Assembly: GCA_903896015.1 (NCBI GenBank)
Contig: CAITWF010000090.1
Span: forward strand, 1-54,506
Source of the DNA: an uncultured Opitutia bacterium
Lineage (GTDB): Bacteria; Verrucomicrobiota; Verrucomicrobiia; Opitutales; Opitutaceae
Length of the DNA stretch: 54,506 nucleotides
Direction of reading: 5' to 3'
Within the stretch, counting starts at the first letter, position 1. Every line of letters starts with the position of its first letter. Shown here piece after piece: positions 9,749-18,706 of this stretch. Position numbers and translations under genes: made by a program. The notes beneath the pieces are model-generated. The model was not told the DNA's origin. It saw nothing but the letters and a program-made list of their open reading frames with translations, and made no database searches.

Positions 9749-10849
9749 TCATAGCGTGCTTAATGCGGCGAGCACGGCAGCGTGATGGTGTGATTTTGTG
9801 AAGTGCGCTAGATAGTGGCGGCGCGACGCGCCCATCGGCAGCCCGGCCGCCCGGGCTGCGCGAAGTTGCGCGGCGATTTGCGCGGGCGCCCGCGGTTCGA
9901 CCAAATATATGTGTTCGGCCGGAAGGTTCTCGGGAATCCCTCGCCAACGAGTCGCCACGATCGGCAGATCGAGCGCAAGTGCTTCGAGCAGCACTGCGGG
10001 CTGGCCTTCGTGCGGGTAATAGCTTGGGAAACAAAAAAGGTCGGCGGCGCGCAGGAGACGGTTGCGCTCCGTGTCGGACGCAAAGCCGAGGTGCCGCGCG
10101 AGGCCCGGCGGCGCGGCGGAGAGTCGCGCGCGAAATTCGTCTTCATCCCGCGCGCTGGCGAACGGTCCGATCGCAGTGAAGCGAAACGCGCCGGGCTCAG
10201 CGGCATGGGCGAGCACCACGCCTTCGAGTGCGTCGAACAACCCTTTTTCGCGACACCCAAGCCCGACGAAGATCACCTCGCTCGCCCGTTTTTCATCGGT
10301 GGCGGTTCGCGTGCGGCAGATAAAATCAGGTGCGGGATCGGGGACGCCGTTGCGGATGACGAGGCAGCGGCGCGGTGCGATAAGCTCGCAGTCGGCGCGG
10401 CCGGCCTCCGCCTGCGCGATCGCGAGTGCGGCACGGCCGAGCAGCAGTCGCGAGATCCAGCGCTCGGGCGGCAGGGATTGCGTATCGAGCCACGCGCCGA
10501 GTCCCACCGCATGCCAGTGCAGCACGAGCCCGCGCGACCACGGGCGGCACAGCGCGAGCACCAGCCAGTCGCGGTAGAGTGCGCCGCGTTTCCCGGGCGC
10601 GGGCACATAGTAGATCGGCATGCGGCCTTCGCGGGCCAACACGCTCCAGACCCGCAAGCAGGCGCCGAGCACCGCGAAAATTTTCCCCGGCCGCCAGCGG
10701 CCGATGTCACCGCTGTCGCGTGAGAGCCGGAGGTTGACGTGGTGGACGCGCCAGCCGGGTTGTGCGCCGAGAAATCCGATCAGCGCCTCGACCGCGAGGC
10801 TTTGGCCGTGAGCGGGCGGAGGAGTCTGCGCAAGAACGAGGAGCTTCAT
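9749..10849 (-). CDS. glycosyltransferase family 4 (GT-B fold)
   Basis: A 366-residue retaining glycosyltransferase. The N-terminus MKLLVLAQTPPPAHGQS has the glycine-containing loop of GT4 enzymes. The donor site includes HEGQPAVLLEALALDLPIVA, with the E-x7-E pair that contacts the nucleotide sugar. EVIFVGLGCREKGLFDAL corresponds to the strand that opens the second Rossmann domain. It is the first gene of the leftward polysaccharide operon. Only 46 bp separates its start from the divergent exosortase gene, so the two promoters must be packed closely or overlap. Confidence 0.9.
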   Translation of the reverse strand: MKLLVLAQTPPPAHGQSLAVEALIGFLGAQPGWRVHHVNLRLSRDSGDIGRWRPGKIFAVLGACLRVWSVLAREGRMPIYYVPAPGKRGALYRDWLVLALCRPWSRGLVLHWHAVGLGAWLDTQSLPPERWISRLLLGRAALAIAQAEAGRADCELIAPRRCLVIRNGVPDPAPDFICRTRTATDEKRASEVIFVGLGCREKGLFDALEGVVLAHAAEPGAFRFTAIGPFASARDEDEFRARLSAAPPGLARHLGFASDTERNRLLRAADLFCFPSYYPHEGQPAVLLEALALDLPIVATRWRGIPENLPAEHIYLVEPRAPAQIAAQLRAARAAGLPMGASRRHYLAHFTKSHHHAAVLAALSTL

Positions 10850-10895
10850 CTCAAGCTTGGAAATCAGAGGCGGGGCGAAATGATACCGTCACGCG

Positions 10896-12599
10896 ATGAC
10901 GACGCCAGCCGCAAAACTCCAGGCTCCGGGACGGTGGGCTGCGGCTGTCGTGTGCGCGCTCGCGGGCGTGGCGGTGTTTCAATTTTTCGGCAACGCGAAC
11001 CACGGCTACATCGACACGGCGTCACTGTTTTACTGGTGGGGATTTCAATGGGTAAACGCGGATTCGGAGACCGAGCACGGCTGGCTGATACTCGGGCTGA
11101 GCGTGTGGCTATGGTGCCGGAACCTCCAAATATCGGATGGAGGACTGCGGGTGGTGGATTTGAACAATCCACAATCTAAAATCGAAAATCCAAAATCTGC
11201 CATCGCCGCGATGACCGCAGGGCTCGCGTTGCACGCGCTTGGCTTCGCAGCGCAGCAGACGCGTATCAGCATCGTGGGCTTTCTGGTGTTCGTGTGGGGC
11301 GTGCTGCGGCTTGCGGGAGGAAAGCGGTGGAGCGGGGCCGCGGCGTTTCCCCTCGCGTTCATGGTGTTTGCGATTCCGCTGAACGCGCTCGACTCGCTCG
11401 GATTCTGGCTGCGGATGTGGGTGATCGACGCCAGCGCGGCACTCGCGCACACGCTCGGGATCGGTGTGTTGCAGAGTGGGACGCAACTCCTCGCGCCGGA
11501 CGGCCGCTACAACTACGACGTAGCCGCCGCCTGCTCGGGCGTGCGCTCGCTCACCGCGCTCGCGGCGCTGGCTCTGCTCGCGGGCTATTTGAATTTTCGT
11601 TCCTGGCCGCGGCGCGCGACCGTGCTGCTCGCCTGTTTCCCGCTGGTGTATCTCGGCAACGTCGCGCGAATCTTTTCGATCGTGGTGGCGGCACAAAGAG
11701 GCGGCCAGACGTGGGGCGATCGGGCGCACGCGTTCATGGGTTACGGGGTATTCGCGATCGTTCTCGGTGGTGTTTTCGCTATTGTAGCGGCGATTCAACG
11801 TTGGTGGCCGGAGTTCAGGGGCGGCTCTCCGAGGCTTCCGAAGAATGAAGAAGGTTCTGAATGCCAAACGAACGCTGCGGAGAAGCGTCCCTACCGCGCG
11901 GCCGCGGCGATCGTCGCGCTCGCCGTCGGCGAGATGCTCTTCCTCCACTACCTCGCCACGCAGCCGCCGCGCGGCTTGGTCGGCGTCGCGCTCGCCGCCG
12001 GCGAAAAAGATCCGATCGAACTGCCGGCGTTTCTTGGCCGCGAGTGGACGGGACGAATCGTCCCCGTTTCTTCGGTCGAGCGCGAGATGTTGCCGGCGGA
12101 CACGGGATTTTCGCGGCGGCTTTATTTCAACGACCGCGATCCGTCGAAACAGGTTTTTCTTTCGATTGTGCTGAGCGGGCGTGATCGGACGTCGATTCAC
12201 CGGCCGGAGCTTTGCCTCGTCGGGCAGGGCTGGACGATCACGGGGCGCGACGAGCACACGTTTGATTATCCACGGCGCCCGTCAGCGCCCGACGGGGGCG
12301 GCAAATTTCCGGCGACGGTTCTGCGCGTGCGGCGCGAAGTGCCCGGGCCTCGCGGACCGCAGCACGTGCCTCAGTTGACGGTGTATTGGTTCGTAAGCGG
12401 CGACCACGTGGTGGCATCGCACTGGGAACGATTTTTGCGCGATGCGTGGAATCGCGTCGTCCACGCCCGCGCCGATCGCTGGGCCTATGTGCTGATGCAG
12501 ACCGATGCGAGCGACGGCGAGGCGGCGGCGTTTGCACGCCTGCAAGCGGTGTTGAACGAAACGCTCCCGGCGTTTCAGCGGCTACAGCCCGGGGAGTAG
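10896..12599 (+). CDS. exosortase fused to EpsI domain, with an in-frame repeat insertion
   Basis: A 567-residue protein. Residues 1 to about 310 form a multi-pass exosortase, the membrane transpeptidase that processes PEP-CTERM sorting signals. The expected catalytic trio is present: Cys213 in AACSGVRSL, Arg258 in GNVARI and His278 in RAHAFMGYG. After a hydrophilic linker and another membrane helix (about residues 330-350), residues about 375-560 form the EpsI/DUF3485 domain, with FLGREWTG and the motif [12 protein letters not shown]. Fusions of this type are familiar in Verrucomicrobia. Residues about 86-102 ([16 protein letters not shown]) are encoded by an AT-rich intergenic-type repeat between two membrane helices. 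It is divergent from the polysaccharide operon, which fits the usual exosortase/EPS association. No PEP-CTERM substrate is visible in the window. Confidence 0.9.
   Translation: MTTPAAKLQAPGRWAAAVVCALAGVAVFQFFGNANHGYIDTASLFYWWGFQWVNADSETEHGWLILGLSVWLWCRNLQISDGGLRVVDLNNPQSKIENPKSAIAAMTAGLALHALGFAAQQTRISIVGFLVFVWGVLRLAGGKRWSGAAAFPLAFMVFAIPLNALDSLGFWLRMWVIDASAALAHTLGIGVLQSGTQLLAPDGRYNYDVAAACSGVRSLTALAALALLAGYLNFRSWPRRATVLLACFPLVYLGNVARIFSIVVAAQRGGQTWGDRAHAFMGYGVFAIVLGGVFAIVAAIQRWWPEFRGGSPRLPKNEEGSECQTNAAEKRPYRAAAAIVALAVGEMLFLHYLATQPPRGLVGVALAAGEKDPIELPAFLGREWTGRIVPVSSVEREMLPADTGFSRRLYFNDRDPSKQVFLSIVLSGRDRTSIHRPELCLVGQGWTITGRDEHTFDYPRRPSAPDGGGKFPATVLRVRREVPGPRGPQHVPQLTVYWFVSGDHVVASHWERFLRDAWNRVVHARADRWAYVLMQTDASDGEAAAFARLQAVLNETLPAFQRLQPGE
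11154..11198. repeat. intergenic-type repeat inserted in frame within the exosortase gene
   Basis: GTGGATT (11154-11160) and AATCCAC (11166-11172) form a perfect 7-bp stem around TGAAC. An A/T-rich tail of three tandem ATC-containing units (AATCTAAA, ATCGAAAA, TCCAAAATC) then runs to 11198. The composition breaks sharply from the surrounding GC-rich coding sequence. The insert keeps the frame and encodes [14 protein letters not shown] in a loop between membrane helices. I recall similar [13 protein letters not shown] readings from intergenic repeats in Verrucomicrobia and other phyla; no search was run. Confidence 0.7.
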
Positions 12600-12667
12600 T
12601 TCGCCGTGCTCCGCGCGGCCGGAAGAAGACTTGAGCTTTCGGATGCGGGGCCTACGTTGCCCGTCCC

Positions 12668-14248
12668 TTGACGACCGGAAGCGCAGCCGACTTCGCCTTT
12701 CTGATCGCCGAGAGCGACGCCTTTGACTGGTCGCTCCCGGCGGCGCTTGTCGTTGGCGGAGGCATCGGGTTCTGGGTCGTGTGGGCGCTCACCCGCCATA
12801 CCCGTCGGGGCGCCCATGAGCAGGCGGCCGAGTTGATTGAGGTCGCGCGCCGTGAGGCGGCCGTCGCCGCGGAGGAAATGAAACAGAAGGCGGAGGCCGA
12901 GATTCAGGAAAAACGCGCCGAGATGAATCGCGAATTTGATCGCCGCGAAATCGAGAGCGATGTCCGCCTTCGCGAAATCCGTGCGCACGAGGAGTCACTC
13001 GCGCTCCTGGACTACCAGCTCGAACAGCGCCAGGAACGGCTCAATCGCGAAAACGCCGCTGTCAAACAGGCGCGCGATGCCATCCGCGCCCTTTCGAAAA
13101 GTGTGCGCAAACGCCTCGAGGGTGTCTCGCAGCTCGACGCAGACGAAATTCGCAAACAGCTCCGCGAAGAAGTGCTCCTTGAGTGCGGTGACGAGCTCCG
13201 CGCGCTTCGCCGCGCGACGCTCGAGAAGTCCGAGCAGGAACTCCAGAACGACGCCCGCCGCATCCTCATCGCCTCGATGCAGCGCATCGCGAGCAAACCG
13301 AACAACGATCTCACGGCGACGATCGTGCAGCTGCCGACCGAGGAGATGAAGGGCCGCATCATCGGCCGCGAGGGGCGCAACATCAAAGCCTTCGAAGCCG
13401 CGACCGGCGTCACCCTCCTCATCGACGAGTCGCCGCAGATGGTGCTCATCTCTTCGTTCGACCCCGTGCGCCGCGAAGTCGCGCGCAGCGCGCTCGACGC
13501 CCTCATCAAGGACGGACGCATTCATCCCGCGACGATCGAAGAGTTCGTCAAGCGCGCGACCGACGAAATCGATCTCGTCACCACTCAGGCCGGCGAGGAT
13601 GCCGTCACCAAACTCAATATCAACGGCCTCCATCCCGAGATCATCAAGATGCTCGGCCGGCTCAAGTACCGTTTCTCCTATAATCAGAACGTCCTCGATC
13701 ACTCGGTCGAGACGGCGTTTCTCGCCTCGCTTATCGCGAGCGAGGTCGGCCTCGACTCGAACCTCGCGAAGCGCGCCGGCCTGCTCCACGACATCGGCAA
13801 GGGCGCCCCCGGCGAGCTTGAGGGAAGCCACGCCGTGATCGGTGCGGAGTTCATCAAGCGCTTCGGCGAGACTCCGATCGTCGTCAACGCCGTCGCCGCC
13901 CACCACGAGGAAGTGAAGCCGGAGACGGTTTACGCGGGCCTCGTGATTCTGGCCGATACGATTTCCGCCACGCGCCCCGGCGCCCGCGCCGAGTCGATGA
14001 CGAGCTACATCCAGCGCCTTGGGCGGCTTGAAAAACTTGCGATGTCGCTCGACGGCGTGCAGCAGGCGTTCGCGATTCAGGCGGGCCGCGAAATCCGCGT
14101 CGTCGTCTCGCCGCAGGAAGTCACCGATGATCGCGCCCGCGAAATCGCGAAGGAACTCCGGGCCCGGATTGAGGCTGAGCTCCAATACCCGAGCACGATC
14201 AAAATTACCGTCATCCGCGAATCGCGTTTCACGGAGACGGCGACCTAA
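12668..14248 (+). CDS. rny: ribonuclease Y
   Basis: A 526-residue membrane-anchored endoribonuclease that starts decay of many mRNAs. Order of parts: N-terminal membrane helix (about residues 20-38, LVVGGGIGFWVVWAL), long charged coiled coil to about residue 190, KH domain with GRIIGREGRNIKAFE, HD domain with HSVET and LLHDIGKGAP (metal-binding HD), then a conserved C-terminal domain ending TIKITVIRESRF. The TTG at 12668 is the only start between an in-frame TGA at 12632 and the membrane helix, so it is very likely real. It sits 68 bp after the exosortase gene and 8 bp before queF. Confidence 0.96.
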   Translation: MTTGSAADFAFLIAESDAFDWSLPAALVVGGGIGFWVVWALTRHTRRGAHEQAAELIEVARREAAVAAEEMKQKAEAEIQEKRAEMNREFDRREIESDVRLREIRAHEESLALLDYQLEQRQERLNRENAAVKQARDAIRALSKSVRKRLEGVSQLDADEIRKQLREEVLLECGDELRALRRATLEKSEQELQNDARRILIASMQRIASKPNNDLTATIVQLPTEEMKGRIIGREGRNIKAFEAATGVTLLIDESPQMVLISSFDPVRREVARSALDALIKDGRIHPATIEEFVKRATDEIDLVTTQAGEDAVTKLNINGLHPEIIKMLGRLKYRFSYNQNVLDHSVETAFLASLIASEVGLDSNLAKRAGLLHDIGKGAPGELEGSHAVIGAEFIKRFGETPIVVNAVAAHHEEVKPETVYAGLVILADTISATRPGARAESMTSYIQRLGRLEKLAMSLDGVQQAFAIQAGREIRVVVSPQEVTDDRAREIAKELRARIEAELQYPSTIKITVIRESRFTETAT

Positions 14249-14256
14249 TTTCCGCC

Positions 14257-14619
14257 ATGGCCGATCCGAAAATCCTCGAGACCTTCCCGAATCCTGCGCC
14301 GCAGCGCGACTACGTCATCGCGCACACGCACCACGAGTTCACCTCGGTGTGCCCGATGACCGGCCACCCGGACTTTGCTGCGATCACCGTGCGCTACGTC
14401 GCAGACAAGACGTGCGTCGAGCTAAAGTCGCTGAAGCTCTATTTTCACGCGTTTCGAAACAAAGGTATCTTCTTTGAGGCCGTGACCAATAAGATTTGCG
14501 ACGATCTCGGCGCGAAGCTCCAGCCGCGCGCATTAACGATCATCGCCGACTGGAAGGGGCGCGGCGGCGTTACTTCGGTGGTGACGGCGGAATGGTCCGC
14601 GCCGAAGAAGAAGCGCTGA
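14257..14619 (+). CDS. queF: NADPH-dependent preQ0 reductase QueF
   Basis: A 120-residue single-domain (type I) QueF of the tunnel-fold family. It reduces 7-cyano-7-deazaguanine to 7-aminomethyl-7-deazaguanine in queuosine synthesis. The nucleophile Cys32 and general acid Asp39 sit in SVCPMTGHPDF. The family motif ELKSLKLY, which binds NADPH, follows. Length is typical for the monodomain enzyme. Other queuosine genes (queC, queD, queE) are not in this window, so this copy is separated from them. Confidence 0.95.
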   Translation: MADPKILETFPNPAPQRDYVIAHTHHEFTSVCPMTGHPDFAAITVRYVADKTCVELKSLKLYFHAFRNKGIFFEAVTNKICDDLGAKLQPRALTIIADWKGRGGVTSVVTAEWSAPKKKR

Positions 14620-14659
14620 TCGCGCACCCGTCGCCGGTTTTTCCGGAATTCAATTTTCC

Positions 14660-16948
14660 ATGGCTCATTCCCGCTTCTCCGCGGCCTGCGTCGCAGCTCT
14701 GCTCGTGCTTTCGGTCCGCGCTCAATCCGCCTCCGATTCCGCCATCGCGCTCGACGAGATCACTGTTTCTGCCACGCGCATCGCGCAGCCCGTCTCAGAT
14801 GTGCCGGCGAGTGTGACGGTCATCCGGCTCAACGAACTTTTCGGCAGCGCCACTTCGCTTAGCGATCTTGCGCGCTCCGAGCCCGGCGTTTCGGCTCCGG
14901 CGTCGTTCGGGGCGACGGGCAACGCTCCGCGTAATTTTCCCTCCGCGCGATCGTTCAACATCCGCGGCCTCGACGGCAACCGCGTCCTCATCCAGGTCGA
15001 CGGCGTGCGCCAACCCGAGCAGTTCACTTTCGGCAACGCGCAGTTAATCGGCCGCGATTATTTTGAGCCTTCGCTTTATCGCACTGCGGAAATCCTGAAG
15101 GGCTCCGCATCCGCGCTTTACGGCTCCGATGCCGTCGGCGGCGTGCTCTCCTTTATCAGCCCCGCGCCGACCGCGCTGCTGAGCGAGGCAAAACGCGATT
15201 ACCTCGCGGGCATTTCTTCGAGCTACGCTTCGGCCACCGACGAATGGACGCACACCGCAAGTGCCGCCGGTCGTTCAGGCGCGATCGCGGCGGTCGCGAC
15301 CGCCACATACCGCGAAGGGCGCCAAGCCGAGCCGAACGGCAGCTATCCCGCGGACCCATCGGAGTTCAAAATCGACGCGGGTCTTTTCCGCGTGGATTAC
15401 ACGCCGGGTGTCGGCAGCACTTTTTTTCTGACGGGTGAGACGTTCACCAAAACGACTAACGCGTCGTTCCCCAGTCTCATCACGTCGACGTTTTACAGCC
15501 AGACCGGCCGGCAGCGAATCACGCGTGACCGCGCGACGTTCGGCTACGATTTCACGAGCTCTTCGGGCTATTTCCGAAACGTGCAGGCGCGCCTCTCGTG
15601 GCAAGGTGCGAAAGTGCGCGAAAGCTACCTGACGAGCCAGGGCGTGCCCGTCGGCCCGCCGCCGCCCGCGCCGCAGATTTACGCTCCGCGCCTGCGGGTG
15701 CGCGATTCCGACTTTCAGAACCGCGGGCTCTCCGGCTCGGTGCAAGTGGAGAGCGCGGCGCGAATCGCTGAGCGTGCTCATCGCATTCTCTGGGGGGTCG
15801 AAGGTTCGCAGACGAAGCAGACGCGCTACGAGGATTTTTCCCAGTTCGACGGCACGACGGGCGCGTTTCTGAACAAGGTTTACGTCGGCGAAAATTTCCC
15901 ACTCAAACGCATTCCCGACGGTGACGTCACGCGCTACGCGGTTTTCGCGCAGGACGAAGTCACGCTCGACGCCGCGCAAAATTTTGTCGCGACCTATGGT
16001 GTGCGCCTTGACCATTACCGTTTGAGCGTGACCGACGATGCGCTCTATCAAAATCTCGCGAAAGGCACGCCGCCGGTTGACTTCGATCAATGGGCCTTCG
16101 CGCCGAAGCTCGGGCTGCTCTGGCGCGTGAGTGCGCACGAGACATTTTTTGCCCGTTACCACCGCGGCTTCCGCAACCCGACCAACGAGGATCTCAACGG
16201 CTCGATCGTGAATCTCACCACGCCGCCCGTCTTCTATCGCACGAAGCCGAATCCAAACCTGAAGGCGGAAACGAGCGACAGCTTCGACTTCGGCATGCGC
16301 GCGCGTCGGCCCGGCGCGTCGTATGTCGTGAGCGTGTTCTACAACGCCTACTCGAACTTCATCGACACCTTCAGCCCGACGCGCGATCCGCAGCTGCCGA
16401 GCTCGCCGACCGACCCGGTGATTTACCAGTCGAAGAACTTAACGCACGCCCGCATCTACGGCGCCGAGGCGACGGTGGAGCTGCCGCTCGGTCACTACGA
16501 AAAGTCGCTCACCGGCACGACGTGGACGAACTCCCTCGCGTGGTCACGCGGCGACAATCTGCAAGATAGCAAACCGCTCAATTCGATCGAGCCGCCGAAG
16601 TGGGTGAGTACGCTCAGCTACGCCGCGAATGAGCGCTGGGGCGTGCGCCTCACGGCGACTACCTACGCCCGCCAGACGCGCGCGGACGGCAGCGCGATCC
16701 TCGCTTTGTGGGACGGCCGCCCGCCGACGCCGGTGCAGTTCGTGCCGGCCAGCGTCACGCTGCTCGATCTTTCCGGCTACCTGAACCTGACGAAAAATCT
16801 CCGCGCGAGCGCCGGCGTCTACAATCTCACCGACCGCCAATACTGGTTCTGGCAGGATGTCCGCGAACTCGATCGTGGCCGCGCCGATCTCCAGCGGTTC
16901 GCGCAGCCAGGGCTCAACACGCGCGTCACGCTCACGGCTAGTTTCTAA
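14660..16948 (+). CDS. TonB-dependent outer-membrane receptor (haem/haemoglobin-type)
   Basis: A 762-residue receptor with a signal peptide (about residues 1-22, cleavage after VRAQS or nearby). The plug domain (about 30-160) includes FNIRGLDGNRVLIQVDGVRQP and YGSDAVGGVLSFISP, the pattern of the haemoglobin/transferrin/lactoferrin receptor subfamily. A 22-strand barrel should follow: FFARYHRGFRNPTNEDLNGS and NPNLKAETSDSFDFGMR are typical barrel signatures. The protein ends in Phe (TLTASF), as outer-membrane barrels usually do. There is no STN domain, so it lacks the trans-envelope signalling type. Substrate is inference; haem is the best guess. Confidence 0.85.
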   Translation: MAHSRFSAACVAALLVLSVRAQSASDSAIALDEITVSATRIAQPVSDVPASVTVIRLNELFGSATSLSDLARSEPGVSAPASFGATGNAPRNFPSARSFNIRGLDGNRVLIQVDGVRQPEQFTFGNAQLIGRDYFEPSLYRTAEILKGSASALYGSDAVGGVLSFISPAPTALLSEAKRDYLAGISSSYASATDEWTHTASAAGRSGAIAAVATATYREGRQAEPNGSYPADPSEFKIDAGLFRVDYTPGVGSTFFLTGETFTKTTNASFPSLITSTFYSQTGRQRITRDRATFGYDFTSSSGYFRNVQARLSWQGAKVRESYLTSQGVPVGPPPPAPQIYAPRLRVRDSDFQNRGLSGSVQVESAARIAERAHRILWGVEGSQTKQTRYEDFSQFDGTTGAFLNKVYVGENFPLKRIPDGDVTRYAVFAQDEVTLDAAQNFVATYGVRLDHYRLSVTDDALYQNLAKGTPPVDFDQWAFAPKLGLLWRVSAHETFFARYHRGFRNPTNEDLNGSIVNLTTPPVFYRTKPNPNLKAETSDSFDFGMRARRPGASYVVSVFYNAYSNFIDTFSPTRDPQLPSSPTDPVIYQSKNLTHARIYGAEATVELPLGHYEKSLTGTTWTNSLAWSRGDNLQDSKPLNSIEPPKWVSTLSYAANERWGVRLTATTYARQTRADGSAILALWDGRPPTPVQFVPASVTLLDLSGYLNLTKNLRASAGVYNLTDRQYWFWQDVRELDRGRADLQRFAQPGLNTRVTLTASF

Positions 16949-17045
16949 GCGCTTCTGTCCGTTCATCTGTTGCACGGACCGCTCGCCCTATCCGCGCTCG
17001 ACGTGGCGCGGCGGGTGGCGACACTTCTGCCGAACCCAGATCAAC

Positions 17046-17840
17046 ATGAAACTTCGCCTCCTCGCTCTCTCGTTGCTTGCGCCGCTCGCGTTGCGCGCGG
17101 CTGACACGCTGCCGATTTTCAACGCTACGCTCACTGTCGGCAAGGAGCACCGCTTCATCCTCGTGAGCGGCAGCACGACCAGCCCGTTCCTCAAACTCGG
17201 CGACGCGTTCGAGGGCTACACCGTCAAGGCTTACGATGCCAAAGCTTCGACGCTCGACCTCGAGCGTGACGGCAAGATCGCGCACGTTACGCTTGCTGCC
17301 GATGCCAGCGTGGAAAACGGCTCCGCGACCTCAGCCGCTCCGGTGCGTGCAACGATCGCCGATGCGCAGGCCCTGATGAGCAAGATTCACCTCGACGATG
17401 TGCTGCAGCGCACCGTCGACATGCAACGCAAGGCGATCGGCAATTCGGTGGGCGGCATCGGAAAGAATTTTCCGAACGCCTCACCGGAGGACGTGGCGGC
17501 CTTCCAGCAAAAGGTCATGGACATGGTCAACTCGTCGCTCGATCCCGTGAAGATGAAAGACGACATCACGAAAATTTACAGCGAAACCTTCTCGAAGGAT
17601 GAACTGGATCAGATCTCGGCGTTCTACGACACGCCGATCGGTCAGGTCATGCTTGCGAAGCAGCCGGAGGTGCAACAGAAGATGCAGACGGCGATGATGC
17701 AAACCGCCGGACAAATCGGCCCAAAGATTCAGTCGATGGCCCGCGATTTCGTGGCCGAGCAAAAGGCGAAAGTGAGCGGCGCGTCGGCACCTGCACCCGC
17801 GGCTTCCAGTCCCGCACCCGCGGCTGCTCCGAAGCCCTGA
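17046..17840 (+). CDS. secreted DUF2059 domain protein
   Basis: A 264-residue exported protein with a clear signal peptide (MKLRLLALSLLAPLALRAAD). The middle has a small domain of unknown role (about residues 22-95). DUF2059 spans about residues 110-230, with FSKDELDQISAFYDTPIGQ and the helical VMLAKQPEVQQKMQ. It ends with an Ala/Pro-rich low-complexity tail. The longer open frame from 16857 overlaps the receptor gene and is antisense-like; ATG 17046 with its signal peptide is the natural start. Function unknown; members are periplasmic. Confidence 0.8.
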   Translation: MKLRLLALSLLAPLALRAADTLPIFNATLTVGKEHRFILVSGSTTSPFLKLGDAFEGYTVKAYDAKASTLDLERDGKIAHVTLAADASVENGSATSAAPVRATIADAQALMSKIHLDDVLQRTVDMQRKAIGNSVGGIGKNFPNASPEDVAAFQQKVMDMVNSSLDPVKMKDDITKIYSETFSKDELDQISAFYDTPIGQVMLAKQPEVQQKMQTAMMQTAGQIGPKIQSMARDFVAEQKAKVSGASAPAPAASSPAPAAAPKP

Positions 17841-17846
17841 GGGGCG

Positions 17847-18614
17847 TCAGGCTTTCAACGCGGCGATCACTCGCGCATGTAGCGCGGGGGTCGCTGCTGC
17901 GACGGTTGATTCCGCCGGATAGGCAGCGTCGCCACACCAGTCGGTGATCACGCCGCCCGCGCCGCGCACGATCGGCACGAGCGCGGCGATGTCCCACGGG
18001 TTCATGATCGGATCGAGCATCACGTCGGCCTGGCCCGTCGCGACGAGGAGATAACCGTAACAATCGCCCCAAGTGCGGACGAGCTTCGCGCGGCGCAAGA
18101 GTGCCTCGTGCGCGGCGCCATTCCGATATTTTTCCGGATTGAGTGGATCGCTGTAGAGCACGGTGGCGTCTTCGACCTGCGTGGTGGCGCGGCAGAGCAC
18201 CGGTCGGCCGTTCAGCGTCGTCGTCGCGCCGTCGCCGATCACGAGCTGTTTCAGGATCGGTTGGTGGATGCAGCCGAGCACCGGCTGGCCGCGGTGGAGC
18301 AGCGCGATGAGCGTGCCCCAGAGCGGGACGCCCGTGATAAAGCTCTTTGTCCCGTCGATCGGATCGAGCACCCAGACGAACTCGGCGTCGCCGCGCTCGG
18401 TGCCGAACTCCTCGCCGATGATACCGTGGTCCGGAAATCTTGCCGCGATGCGCGCTCGCATTAAATCCTCCGCGCCACGATCAGCCGCTGTCACGGGCGA
18501 CTGATCGTTCTTCGTTTCGACCTTGAGCCCAGGCGCGCCGAACAGCGGCCGGATGAAATCGCCGCTCTGCTCGGCGAGTTCGATGGCAAAACGTTTGAAT
18601 TCCTCGATCGGCAT
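17847..18614 (-). CDS. hisN: inositol-monophosphatase family enzyme, probably histidinol-phosphatase HisN
   Basis: A 255-residue Mg2+-dependent phosphatase. Metal-binding motifs are GEEFG, DPIDGTKSF (central signature) and PWDIAALVPIVRGAGG (C-terminal Asp). The sequence resembles the HisN subset (histidinol-phosphatase) more than broad inositol monophosphatases, through the NDQSPVTAADR start and FITGVPLWGTLIAL. No other his genes are adjacent, so substrate remains tentative. I start at ATG 18614 (MPIEEFKRFAI). A longer frame to 18698 would add residues KRMNRIKKQAPNPVNPVNPV encoded by a repeat palindrome and is unlikely to be native. Confidence 0.85.
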   Translation of the reverse strand: MPIEEFKRFAIELAEQSGDFIRPLFGAPGLKVETKNDQSPVTAADRGAEDLMRARIAARFPDHGIIGEEFGTERGDAEFVWVLDPIDGTKSFITGVPLWGTLIALLHRGQPVLGCIHQPILKQLVIGDGATTTLNGRPVLCRATTQVEDATVLYSDPLNPEKYRNGAAHEALLRRAKLVRTWGDCYGYLLVATGQADVMLDPIMNPWDIAALVPIVRGAGGVITDWCGDAAYPAESTVAAATPALHARVIAALKA

Positions 18615-18619
18615 GACGT

Positions 18620-18690
18620 GGACAGGATTAACAGGATTAACAGGATTGGGAGCCTGTTTTTTAATCCTGTTCATCCTCTTAATCCTGTCC
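18620..18690. repeat. long imperfect palindrome built from ACAGGATTA units
   Basis: Two 28-bp arms (18620-18647 and 18663-18690) are inverted copies with two mismatches and a 15-nt loop. Each arm holds three tandem ACAGGATT-type units. The element fills most of the 92-bp gap between divergent hisN and the exonuclease gene. It starts only 5 nt before the hisN ATG, where a ribosome binding site would be expected. It looks like a REP/MITE-like dispersed repeat; the same ACAGGATTA unit is familiar to me from verrucomicrobial intergenic regions. Confidence 0.8.
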
Positions 18691-18706
18691 AAAACCAAGC
18701 GTCCTG

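Noticed and set aside
18615-18698. N-terminal extension of the HisN-like protein
   Set aside because: Encoded by the palindromic repeat and lacking similarity to the enzyme family; ATG 18614 fits the usual length.
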